A stretch of DNA of 64,000 bases, taken from the NCBI GenBank assembly GCA_025738555.1, contig JAOVFP010000008.1:1426001-1490000 (forward strand), read 5' to 3'. Positions 24,148-34,944 of this stretch are shown here, piece after piece. The stretch's first letter is position 1, and each line of letters opens with the position of its first letter. The position numbers were made by a program, and so were the translations under genes. The notes below the pieces were generated by a model that saw only the letters and a program-made list of their open reading frames with translations, was not told the origin of the DNA and did no database searches. The stretch comes from Cyathus striatus. Its lineage: Eukaryota; Basidiomycota; Agaricomycetes; Agaricales; Nidulariaceae.

Positions 24148-24381
24148 ATGTGTCTCACGTACATTTCAATTATGCTCTCCCTGTTGACACTTGGCGTCAT
24201 GGCAGATACCCAAGTCGCCGATGCCAGCGCCATCTCGAACAGTGCAGCAGCTATTGGATGCTTGGAGCAGGGCACACCCCATAAGCCTGCTGAGTGTGCT
24301 AAGCCAAACTGTCGAAGTGGGTATCGAAGTGTATTTTGGGATTACGGGTGCCCTGATGGCTCATGGAAATGCTGCATCTGA
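24148..24381 (+). CDS. Small secreted cysteine-rich protein
   Basis: A 77-residue frame from the ATG at 24148 starts with a hydrophobic signal-like segment (MCLTYISIMLSLLTLGVMA) and ends in a compact region with six cysteines spaced C-x11-C-x4-C-x12-C-x6-C-C, finishing KCCI. An in-frame ATG 36 bp upstream (24112) would put polar residues before the signal segment, so the later start is preferred. Length, secretion signal and paired C-terminal cysteines fit fungal small secreted (effector-like or antimicrobial-like) proteins. No specific family is recognised and no function is claimed. There are no introns and the frame is intact. Confidence 0.55.
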   Translation: MCLTYISIMLSLLTLGVMADTQVADASAISNSAAAIGCLEQGTPHKPAECAKPNCRSGYRSVFWDYGCPDGSWKCCI

Positions 24382-24469
24382 TGAGGTTAGAGGGGGGGAG
24401 TGTTAAACTTAGGAGCTCGTCTTTCGCAGGGTAATAATCATGAGTTGTCATAGAGGTTCTCCATCGTAT

Positions 24470-25390
24470 AAGTAAGGATTTGTGATATGTTAAGTTGATT
24501 ACTTGGTATAACTTGAGTAGGTGGCGTGTAGACTGTAGTAGACTACATTGCTATTGCCTGATAACATTGTTGATCTTTTATTTTAGTTCCGCAGTGGTCT
24601 TTCTTTTCTCTTCTCTCTTTTTTGGGGGGGAATAGGGAAGCATAGTTTGTCTGTAGATGTTGTATGTGTGCTCAGTTGTCAGCGAAGTTTTAAAATTGTA
24701 TAAGGCACATTTATAAAGATGTAGAATGCTAATGATATCATATTGATCATTTGAGCACTGTGTGTCTGGTAAGGGTATTTTATATGTCTAAGTTTGGTTT
24801 GTAGGTGGTGTAGTGTACCAGTCATGACTGTGTTTTAAAATAATTGGTATTATGAGTATTGTCTGGGAAGTATACTAATGTGATATGTTGAAGTTTGGCT
24901 TGTAGGGTGGTCTGGTGTAGTGGACTGTGCATTGTTATTGGATATTCAATAGAATTCACATCTCACATTGGTGAAGATATCTGAAATTTATCACTTTTTT
25001 CTGTTCTTTTTGAAGGATATAAAGGAGATGGTTGGGCGACCAGTGATATGTGGTGGCCAGTGGGTGTGCTTGGTGGTTAGTGTATATTTTATGAGGGGTA
25101 TGGTCCTGGAAGAATCATTTCGACGACATTTCAAGATGCATTGTACTCGCTTACTTAGACTGAGTATCAGTGCTCGGTGGCTTAGTGGTTACTTTCTCAA
25201 AAGAAAGGTACATATAGACTCATGAGTATCATGCAGGTGGATAATTGTGTTTTAATTTTGGTGATACGTTTTCATTAATATTATTTGAGCACTGCTGGGA
25301 AGGATACTACTTTGTAATGTGATGTTAAATTTGGGTTTGTAGGGCGCTGTAGTGTAGTAGTAGACTGCAGTGCATCTCCGCTGAGGATCA
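24470..25390 (+). repeat. Degenerate repeat block left of duplication copy A
   Basis: Four imperfect copies of a segment that includes ATTTGAGCACTG, GGGAAG-ATACTA, TGTGATATGTTAAGTTTGG and TTGTAGGGTGGTGTAGTGTA occur near 24475-24570, 24745-24830, 24855-24945 and 25265-25385. The last copy ends where the large duplicated segment begins. Confidence 0.55.
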
Positions 25391-26119
25391 TACTTTTTTT
25401 CGTGGTACAGCCTGGTTGCAGTGGTGTTTCTTTCTTTCTCTATTTTCCAAGTCGTTTTTGTTTTTGAATAAGGAAGCTTTGAAGGTACTCGTTGGGTGGA
25501 TGGTGTATTATGTGCATGGTGCAAGGTGGTATGTCTTTACTATCACTGATCGTGAGTTGCACTCGTAATATCGTGTCGGGGTAGTTAGTACTGTACGACA
25601 CGCATAGAAATTAGAATGAACAATACGAAAGCAATGATGCAAGCAGCGAGCCACTTCCCGCTCCGATCCGGGCAGTGCGAGAGCGAGGGCGAATGGGACG
25701 TACGAGCGAGCTCACGGTGATGCCCTGATAGGATACGATACACTTATTATTATACGTTCCTCGTTCTTTGACTTTGCTGAGTCGGCGAATCGTATTGCTT
25801 AAAATGCTATTGGCCAATCCAATAAATAGTAATAGGTCCGAGGTTCTTAGAAGGTGAGCGATGTATCGCTCCCTATGTCTTCTTTTCTTGCTTCTAACCT
25901 GCTTCTAGGAAAGAGAAGCGTGAGGTTAATTGGGGACGCACGCGTCTGATGGGGAGCGGAGGGAATATGATGAGCGAATTAGAATGGTGGAATATGGGAT
26001 GTGGGGTATGCATTGATGTGATGTGTCCGGGGTGGGGGAGGGGCTGGGCTGGAGCTGGGTCCTGGGGCAGGACAGGTGGGTCGGGTACCTACCTATTCTG
26101 TTTCTCTCCATATAATAAT

Positions 26120-26850
26120 AAAGTCATAAGGCCGGCAAGCAGCAGGGCCCACTACCTCAATAATTTAATGGATAATGGAAAATATCCACTGATGAGCCAT
26201 TGAATATAATATATATGTATAAGAATGCTCCGATGACTAGGACTTTAAGTATATTATCTAAGTATAATGTTTGGAGTTGGAGGCATTTTTGCAATGAGGA
26301 CGAACTTTGAACTTGCTTGCCAGATCACAATTAGACAAAACTGCGTGGAAGGTTGAATGTAGCTTGTTGAGTGCGGCGAGGACGGCGAGGACTCAGAATG
26401 AAGTGGCAGCAGAGCGTGTCACCTGCAGCATCGAAGCTGTCAACTGGACTGTCAAGGACATTGGGTTTGCAAGGGTGACACGTGACGTCGCACGAAGAAG
26501 AGGAGAACATGGTATCACCTACGTACTAAGTCACCGTTCATGCACTGCACAGTCCTTCTTTCCCACTAAGAACTCAGCACCATTAGACCCCTTATTAGCA
26601 GCAGTAACTGTAGGAAATGTTGTTATCAAGGGCTTTTGATGTCATGCTGAAGCTTGACTGCACCCAAACTTAGACAAGCTACATATAAGAAATGAGCATC
26701 TTTATATGTTTAGAAATTAGTTGACGGTGTGATCGCATCTCACAATGAAGGTCATTGTAATGGTAATAAGAATATCATATATTAGACCGCCGGTAACCAA
26801 GACCTGCAACATGTAAATAAAAAAGTTCATCTCCTGTCATATTACTTACC
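26120..26850. other. Part of the insertion in copy A, no recognised gene
   Basis: This sequence has no counterpart in copy B. A 110-codon plus-strand frame (26307-26639) resembles nothing I know and is probably fortuitous. Confidence 0.35.
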
Positions 26851-27487
26851 GTGGTAATGTCACTGAGCGACTGTTTAACAGAACAGCTGTGGGAGGGGAT
26901 GTACTTGGCGAAATCAACCCATGGACAGCCAATGCATGCTTTATTGCTTAGGCATGATGCGCCTGAGGCTAGTATGACTGTGTTTTAGTTGAATATGTCT
27001 ATGATCGTATATTTGTGAGTGGATTGAGGGTAGGGAAGGAGAGGGAACATAGCTACCGGTGTTGTTTGATTCATGTCCACTGGCTGTGATAAAGCCCTGT
27101 CCTTTCACTGCGATAGTATTTCCACCGAAGTAAGCAAGTCCTTCTCGCCCGAAGATGAAATTATTGCTCCTTACACGCAAAATATTATTAATGTGATTTT
27201 CACGCAACAAAGAATCGACTCACCTCAATATATCCCTTCAAGAACACCTACATGCCATGGTTTGCCAAAACTGTATCTTGGTACCCATAGAACCCACTAG
27301 CATACAGCCCCACACAAGATACGTATTGGCTGATAGCTATAGCTCGAACACCTGGACCTACAGTGTTCTTAATATTCACGTTGTATAGCTTGAAATCGTT
27401 TTTATGGATGCATAGTGTTCTGCTTAAGTCATTTGGCCCTACGGCGGTGGTGTTTCCATTGAATTGCATGTTAGGAGCTTGTGTCAC
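26850..27487 (-). pseudogene. Pectinesterase (CE8) fragment
   Basis: Minus-strand reading gives NTTAVGPNDLSRTLCIHKN, then FKLYNVNIKNTVG and GLYASGFYGYQDTVLANHG. After an in-frame TAG comes VFLKGYIE, an intron, NFIFGREGLAYFGGNTIAVK and GQGFITASG, then a C-terminal PWVDFAK piece. GFYGYQDT, the YIEG-type strand and NFIFG correspond to conserved pectin methylesterase motifs around the catalytic aspartates; the second is N where FIFG is normally preceded by D. The N-terminus is missing (a fold-back element lies just beyond), the stop replaces a residue that is usually Gln or similar, and the C-terminal part is interrupted. It sits only in copy A, so it arrived after the duplication or was lost from B. 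Confidence 0.75.
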
Positions 27488-27563
27488 AGAATGTCACAAG
27501 TGATCTGAAGTTTGAACCAATCACAGAGCGTAACAAGGCTTCAGCCAATCACATAGCCAGAAA

Positions 27564-28210
27564 CACTCCTGTCTGGCGACCTTTTTGCCATTCGCAAAAT
27601 TCATCCAAATTCGACCTCAATTATTTTAAATATTGACTAAACATTTTGGTTGATGCAATATTATCACTATTGGCTGATGCAAAATCATAGACAAATATTA
27701 CATTTTGTACATATTTTGTATGAATACAAATGATTCTTATTGTTCTAATTTTAGCTTCATCAACATAAGTGTCAAATGTAACGTTGTGAACATGTTTTGA
27801 CCTCACGCAAAATTTATTGTTTTGCATGACTGCAAAACCCATGCAGAATGAAACATTTTGCTTTTGCTCTTAAAATAACAGAACTGTTGAACCTGTTATT
27901 TTAAGAGAAAAAGCAAAATGTTTCATTTTGCACGGGTTTTGCAGTCATGCAAAACAATAAATTTTGCATGAGGCCAAAACATGTTCACAACGTTACATTT
28001 GACACTTATTTTGATGAAGCTAAAATTAGAACAATAAGAATCATTCGCATTCATACAAAATATGTACAAAATGTAATATTTGTCTACGATTTTGCACTAA
28101 CCAATAGTGAACATTTTGCGACAGCCAAAATGTTCAGTCAATATTTAAAATAATTGAGGTCGAATTTGGATGAATTTTGCGAATGGCAAAAAATTCGCCA
28201 GACAGGAGTG
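27564..28210. mobile_element. Fold-back element: 647-bp near-perfect palindrome
   Basis: The left arm (27564-27881) starts CACTCCTGTCTGGCGA and the right arm (27893-28210) ends TCGCCAGACAGGAGTG. The arms are about 318 bp each, match at the great majority of positions, and are separated by only 11 bp (AACTGTTGAAC). There is no coding capacity: the open frames are the two arms translated. It is inserted in copy A between the pectinesterase fragment and the resumption of duplicated sequence near 28300. No clear target duplication was found. Confidence 0.9.
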
Positions 28211-28888
28211 AAAGTGAGATCCCGACCACGATCCACAAATTGCCTTATAGGGGAATCCAAAGGTCCCTATAACCCAACTACCTTAAAAGGTAGTGGGAAT
28301 AAATATATGCACGGAATATAAGTGGATTACTTACATTCTGCAACTTGTCTGCAATGATGAGCTACATACGTAGTACGTACGACGGAATCGCACCTCGGAG
28401 AGTCGGAACCATCGGGTCGCACCGTTCAATGAACATTCCCACGATAGCCAAACCTCGGAGAAACACGCGAGCGGGTATCATGTCATGGGCTTGCTGTCAA
28501 CGACGCCGACGATACGATATGATGGCCATGGGTGTGCCGGGCAGGCGGGATTTGGATCATGGATGACCCTCTTCCCTCCTTCTATATTTATCTTTATCTG
28601 ATATGAGCAAGAGAAGACACATGTATACCATGCCAGCAGAGCGAGGAAGTTGAGAGGGTACATAAATAAAGAAAGAGTATGCGTTAGATCGCTTTTCCCC
28701 ACCTTTTCCCCTTTCCTTTTGCATGCGCTTAGCTTAGTGGTATACCACACAATCTATTTAACCCGCACCCGCGATCCCCCGGCATCCAGACCTCAGCCAA
28801 CTCCACTCATCACATCACATCATCCCGTTCACCCTTCCTACCACCACCACCCCATAGCCAAGTAGGAGGGCAGCAAGCACGACCCACA

Positions 28889-31450
28889 ATGCGCGTGACT
28901 CCATTCCTACGAAACATCCCATATACACCATCAGGAGCGAACGGAGAAGCTAATATCACAGCTGTATTCCGTGAGCTTGTACGGAGACCTAGTTATTTTA
29001 GTAAATTTGCACAGGCGGAGGAGTTGGCTCCTCTTTTTAAGGTCTGTTTTATCTCCCTTGCTCTCGTTTGATGGTGGTATTGATGTGTGGTAGGATGGTG
29101 ACTATGTGCGTACCCCTTGGAATTAGGGATAGATGAAGGCTGATAAGAAGGTAGAGGGTGTTTCCTCACATATCTTATCCGCTTGTCTCTATCATTATGC
29201 AGACCTGGGGGCTCGCACTCGTCAGCGTGTTCTGTCTGAAGGAGAGTTACGTGCTGCTCAGCGTAACGTGGGGCATGGATCTGTGATCTTGCCGTTGGGA
29301 GCAAGCTGCATTCGCGTTTTTCCTTAGTGGAGCCGTGCGGTGGAGAGCGATTGTTGTGATGTCCTGAGAGACGTTGCGAAGTGGCTATGGGTGCTTGCGG
29401 GCGGTGCTGTAATGTCTTGCGTGTGCTCAATTCGTTAAGCTGGGCAGCTTGTGCGAGGTTGGGGCGTGGACTGCTGTGAAGGAGGATGAGCGGAGCCTGC
29501 TTTTGCTAGTGACCGGTGTCGCGGAGAAATCGTCCGTTGAACGGTCTGTATGAGGCACCTGTACGCTTGGGTCGAAGTAGTCAGTGCTCGGGAACAATGC
29601 CAGCGATCCGTTAGACCACGTGTAAGCACCGTTAAACCCGATTATGTAGGGAACGTGTTTCTCGACTAACTCGCAATACGCGCGTTGCTCGCGGGAGCGT
29701 CGAGAAGTGGAAAGAGAAGAGTGTAAAGTAAAGTACTTAGCTATCAATACAAGCGCCTATCGTAAAGACAACTTGAGGAAACGAGTAAAAGAGCAAACAG
29801 CGTGATCGGACTTCACAAGCAGGGAAAATAATACCGAGTTGGAAGAGATGATATTCCTCCCTTGAAAGGGAGTGATTTAAATACAAACGGTCCTGGTCCG
29901 TGCTGCACGTTCTCGAGTGCCACAGACTCCAGGTTGACATATCCTAAGCTACTCTACGTCGTATGTAAGAGGCCGTTGGCATATGTCGCCAAAATAAAGT
30001 AAAAAGGAAGTCAAATATTACCTGTCTAAGATTTCCCCACCTGGACCCTCGGGGCGCAGTCCTGGAACGATGGATTCTATTTACGTCACGCCTCTGCTCC
30101 TCCTGCACAGAGCGTAATCCTCTCGTTTCGGTCGCAGCTCCCATTGATCCCGGTAGCGTAGTCCTAGACTTGCAATATTCATCCTTTCAAGAAAACAAAG
30201 TATGTGTGAGTGCGGAGTTGTGTTGAAACAAACGTGAAGAAAAGAAAAGAAAAAGAAATATACTACATCGTACTTACGTCGAAACTTTCCAGAACCTCGA
30301 TTACTACCTTCCTCTTCAGTGGCCAGACCTTCCTCCTTGAAACGATTGCGTTTGAGCTACTTCTTCCGAGCTCTCCAAAAACAGTTGTTTGTTAAGACCT
30401 AAGAGAGCAAACAAAGTCAATGGCCTTCCGGCCCATACTTTAACCGCGCGCCAAATGCGTGTTATTCCAAGAAAGCCATGTCGAAAAGTTACCTCCGGCC
30501 TGTTTCTGTGAGCAGGCCACAGAACTCGGCCACACCGGCAGTATTTCGTGGACAGTGTTGTTCGTGGGGTGGTAGGTGGCGGTTGTTTTTACGTACATTT
30601 TGCTTCATACCTTCACTCGTTTCATTCACTTTCACTATTTACTAACCATTCCTTCAGTATCTCCCATCGCTACCCTCACCAAGTCGGCAAGTAAATCTCC
30701 AAGGGCATCAATGCAGGCCACAATGAGCATCAACTTCCAAGATAAACATCTTTCCAGTGCGCCCCCCCTCCCTCCTCCCACATCTCCCCTACTAACCCCT
30801 TCCAGTGTTCCCGCAGCCAACTCGACTACCGGTGGACTTGCGGATGGTCCGTCCTATCAGGTTCAGGTGTGGACTGAGGTTCATCAGGGTGTGTTTCTTT
30901 CCTTTTTGGTGTGAGAAGGAGGCTGATGGTTGTGTAGATACTTTCCTCCGATTCTTTGATTCTGGCAAGCTTTCTTTCGCTACTGCTACCAGTATCCGAT
31001 TCTCGCCTGAGGGGTTCGAACATTTATACGCTAGTGAGTGTTCCCTCTGAGGATATCGTGTCCAGTGCTGACGCACTGGTAGAGTGGCACGACTACAAGG
31101 GCCGTCTCCTTCTCCGTTCCCAGCAGGTCGCCAACTCGCCCGAGATCATCCGTCGATTTGGTATCATCGCCATGAATACTCCTCTTGAAGTTGATATTGT
31201 ATGTTGCTCCGTCTTTCCCGTCTGTTCCTGGCTTACGATAGTAGTACGCCCACACAAACTCGACAACGCTCTCGGATCAAGGATGCTGAACGGTATCGGT
31301 GGCTCTGCCGACTTTTTGAGGAACGCCAAGTTGTCGATTATGCACACTCCTAGGTTCGTTTTCCCTTCCATCCAAATCTACCATCTCTAACATCATATTC
31401 GTAGCCGCCCCACCAAGACCGGCCCCACAGGTATAAGCTGCATCGTCCAA
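28889..31450 (+). pseudogene. ACH1: Acetyl-CoA hydrolase, decayed copy A
   Basis: Same gene as the intact copy at 38691-43001. The first exon (starts MRVTPFLRNIPYTPSGANGE) survives. The following exons are replaced by unrelated sequence (29110-30540). The exon beginning ISHRYPHQVGK ends at once in TAA where copy B reads GAA. The large central exon (MFPQDLVYG to the IGNVA region) is deleted between two GCAG/GTAG sites (30814). A one-base deletion in the YAHANST exon near 31265 shifts the frame. The 3' end is cut off near 31450, where sequence jumps into the F-box gene. No functional enzyme can be made. Confidence 0.9.
29510..30144 (-). pseudogene. Unassigned gene fragment inserted in ACH1 copy A
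   Basis: A minus-strand segment without counterpart in copy B looks coding in pieces: a first frame from 30144 (MGAATETRGLRSV...) to a plausible GTAATA donor at 30021, then GYVNLESVALENVQHGPGPF about 29890-29945, then YIIGFNGAYTWSNGSLALFP about 29580-29660. I do not recognise the family. It could be a captured host-gene fragment; the reading ends where sequence shared with copy B resumes. Confidence 0.3.
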
Positions 31451-31455
31451 TAGGC

Positions 31456-32046
31456 CCATTGGGATGTTGTCCGAAACTTACGTACCCTCTTTGATCCAAC
31501 ATCTTCCCAGAAGAATGGCTGAGAGACACAGATTGGACGGCACCGAGACAGCTCGAGTCATCGAACCTCACAGAAGTATGGTTGAGTGGAGCTCGTTGAA
31601 GGTCGACGTATATATGGGTCCAGAAGGTGGACTGGCACGTGATCACGGTGTTGAACCTTCGTGACACACTAGCCAAGGAAAGTGGAAGAAGCAGGGGGTC
31701 GAGGGTCGAGGGTCGTATTGTAGCTTGTAACGTCGTTTCCTCATCTATATCCGTCGCGTCTCCAATTCCCTCTATTATGAAGTTTGGCCCTGCTTTCTCG
31801 CTTCGAAAAGACAAAGATGCTGGAAGTACTTCCTCAGCTCCTAAGACTCGCAGAATGTCGAAAATCTCTCCCAGAATCTCGTTCGGCAGGAGTTCGATTG
31901 GAGGTATATCGACGGATGGTCGAGGACTAATATGAAAACCACTGACAGACAAAAGACTGTTCACTGGACTCGCGCCGCGTTCTGGTACAGCATTGCGAAT
32001 AGCGTTGAGATCAAAAGAGCTTGGAGCGCTGGAAGGCGATTACATG
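31456..32046 (-). pseudogene. F-box protein gene, truncated copy A
   Basis: Copy of 45497-47098. The start codon at 32044-32046 is followed immediately by TAA (copy B has CAA), so translation from the normal start ends after one codon. The F-box block (ELLPNEILGEIFDILRVLG) is still readable. About 350 bp corresponding to 46295-46648 are missing, and everything downstream of the LDQRGYVSFGQ region is lost at the junction with ACH1 near 31455. Confidence 0.9.
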
Positions 32047-32479
32047 ATACCTGATGTATAGGTTGTACGATGGAAACGAATGAAAACTCCGTCCATACTA
32101 GTTGTTATATGGTTTTTAACGAAATATGAACTTTCATAAACTGAGAATCAGGACAATTTGAACATTTGAAGACTAAAGAAAAGGTGATGATGGACATTCG
32201 GTTCAAGTTCGAGGACGTTGATCACCGTTGATGACGATGATGAACTTCAAGCACGTGCTAGTTTGTCAGTAGCTCCAAAAGCAAACAAACCCACAAAGAC
32301 TTCAAAATCGAGATAGGGTTCGAATTAGAAGCTTTGCGTAAACTATGAACCGGAAAGTATGACACTACATGCCGCTGTCTCGTCTGGAGAGAGCGCATGA
32401 AATAATTAGAGGAAGCACAAAAAAATATTCTTTTATTTCAACAACAAATACATCTTAGTCTTTAAAAAGTACCTCAACA
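32047..32479. other. Spacer between F-box and WSC genes, copy A
   Basis: Closely matches 47100-47518 in copy B; it is the F-box promoter side plus the 3' flank of the WSC gene. No extra gene recognised. Confidence 0.5.
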
Positions 32480-34150
32480 CTAGGATTGATCAGTACTAGC
32501 GTAGTAGGGCGTCAATAGTAAATATACATCCTGACAACTCGAAAGGGTGTAATCTGCATGGTTAGCAATAGGAGAATAAATTACCGTCAGAATTCCATTA
32601 GCAGTGGTATTCGGACAGATGCTGAAGCGGTCTGTATACCCTCCAACGGAGAGAAGTGGGAAGCCAATGAATAAGCCTTCTGGCGAAACGGGATTTGGCT
32701 ATAAGTGAGGGTAGTTTTGGCCTTTTATAAAATTTTAAAACTAGGAGGATGAGCTTGCCTTCGCACAGAATTGAGCATATGCTGTAGAAGTCGAGAATCC
32801 AAGGAATGTTAAAGGTTCCCCTGCCTGTGGGGCGATAGGTATTGGGGTACCCCAGAGTCCGCTAGGAGACAATATGTTGTGGTACAGCTCAAAGCCCCCA
32901 CTACTGGAATACGGGCATGTCTTGCAATTCTAGGTGCATTCTTCAGTCACGTATCTCGGAGACTGCCTCTCAAAACTTACTGTGATAACGATATGTTGTA
33001 AAGATTCATAAATCAGATCCAGTGTAGTAGCGAACATCTGAGGGCCAGTTCCATTGACCGTGTTAGTGCTGCCTTGTCTAGGTATGAATTGAATTTCGGA
33101 GTTCTGAAAGGAGAAACTGTCTCGTCCGGTAATGCAGGTGCTTGAACTGGGAGGTGTAGCAGAATTGTCTTGGTACAGTGCTAATCGAAGTCCTGCACCG
33201 CAGAATTCTGTGCTATCACCGGAGCATACCATATTGCATTCGCTGTCATCGACAAGTTGTCCATAAGGCATGTAGCTGTCACACCCTGCATTAGAAATGA
33301 TGGATACGTCAGATGGAAATTGTAGAGATCACAAGGTACGTACAGCATTCGCTACCATATTCAAGGCCAGCAAGAGCGTACCCCTGCTGTTTGCATTGAG
33401 CTGTGCAATATTCAGCGCTATTGGCGTTCGAGGGAATAGTGAGTCTGTAGGTAAGACTACGAGGGGGGAAGTCACTGCAAAGGGTATCGCGTTATTACGA
33501 TTGAAATATTTTGAAAGGTCGTATGAACTGCGATTAATACGTACACTCGACATCCTTTGTACACCCATGTCCCAACGCTTTGCTTGATAGACGGCCCGGG
33601 GGTGACAACTGTTCCACTTGACGAGTATATGAATATTCTGCTGGAGCCTCCACAAGCTTGCGTTGGGTCTCCAGTGCATGCAGTGTTACAGTTTCCAGCA
33701 TCTGCAGGAGCTCCTGGGCTATGAATGACGTTATCGCAATCTATAACACTATACCATCAGAAGAGGTTTCTAAGAGTAAGCAGTGAAAACGTACAGCACT
33801 CCTACGTGTGAGTCACACAATAAGTGCGAAGCTCAAGCGGGTAGATAACTTCTAACGTACCCGTGCGTATTCAACTCCCGCATATTTGTAGTTTCCGGCG
33901 TTGCAAAACTGAATGCATGAAAGTGGAGTCATTGCGGTGGGACTCGTGTATGAACTTGTGCTGAGAGTTCGTGAACTTGCGGAGTCTGTGTAGCAGCCTA
34001 ATGAGCTCCAGCCTGTTGGTAGCTGAGCCTTCACCAGCACCTGTTAATGAGAAATATGATGCTCAGAACTGTTGTACGCAAATACGTCCATAACTCACTG
34101 GTAGAAGGATCGCAAACAATGAAACCTTGAAGACAGAAAGTTTCGGCATC
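32480..34150 (-). CDS. Secreted protein with two WSC domains, copy A
   Basis: Read on the minus strand: ATG at 34150, signal peptide (MPKLSVFKVSLFAILLPV), intron, then WSC domain 1 (GWSSLGCYTDSASSRTLST to the ACGGS...R region, cysteine-rich). After a linker with GTWVYKGCR comes WSC domain 2 (SLTYRLTIPSNANSAEYC to NMVCSGDSTEFCGAG), then a non-cysteine C-terminal domain ending TPYYASTDQS before TAG. Introns have GT-AG ends at the same positions as in copy B. A five-codon in-frame deletion (about 32905) and scattered substitutions separate it from copy B, but no stop or frameshift was seen. WSC domains bind carbohydrate, so a cell-wall or extracellular role is likely. Confidence 0.8.
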
Positions 34151-34944
34151 TCGAAGAGATGGAAGTGGACTCGATTCAAGCACAACCCCCAACTTCCTAT
34201 ATACCTTCGTCTTTTGTACCCATTCATTCAGGAACAGCCAAAACAGCCATTACGTATGTCCCGAGTCCTCCAGAGCCTACCACAGTGGTATAACCTAAAC
34301 TTATGTCGACGGATAGAAATAAATAGACATACTTTTTATAGCTATAAAATGATTATCACAGTCTGTCACAGTCCACACATACCGCATTGCACTCAACATC
34401 GAACAGAACATTACCCCCTTGTACCTGCGGAAACGATGCGGTAATATGTCATGTTAGACATCAGGTTTCTGACGAGATTACTCCGTTCGTATTTCGGGCC
34501 ATATTTCATTGTTCGTCCTGAGAGTAAGCTTGCATTGTGCGGCTTCAGAAGGTGAAATTTCCGTTGTCAGCGCTTGGAGAGTAACACGTTCGATCTAGGT
34601 AAGCCCGCCCCATCACTCTATCACTGTCATTCTGCAGAACACGAATGCTTTCAGAATCCGATGGTAGACGAAGTTAGATTTATTTCTTGCTCGAGAAAGT
34701 ACATTAGAGTCTGTAGTAATCCACCTCATCTTTCCTTGCGTCAAGAGTTGATATTCGTCGTGAATATAAATATGAAGCTGATCCACAGGTGAATTGTGTA
34801 CGCAAGCGGGACGTGGCCCCAGCATCGGGAACACGGGAGCTGTGATCGTCACATCCGAGCGACCGAGGATGCACTGAGATAAAAGAAACCATGCTAGGGA
34901 TATTGGTGACCGGTGCCAGTGACTATTCAATGTATGTTGTAAGG
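34151..34944. other. Upstream flank of WSC copy A
   Basis: Matches 49211-50080 in copy B, with small indels (for example about 70 bp present only in B near 49415-49485). No gene recognised. Confidence 0.5.

Noticed and set aside
27621..28153. Pair of similar 68-73-codon frames on opposite strands
   Set aside because: They are the two arms of the fold-back palindrome translated.
28720..28790. Possible tRNA gene (GCGCTTAGCTTAGTGGTATACC looks like an A box)
   Set aside because: No B box (GGTTCRANTCC) or acceptor stem closes at the right distance. The same text in copy B is just promoter sequence.
29993..30144. Assigning the fragment at 29510-30144 to a named enzyme
   Set aside because: The readable blocks are too short and match no family I can name with confidence.
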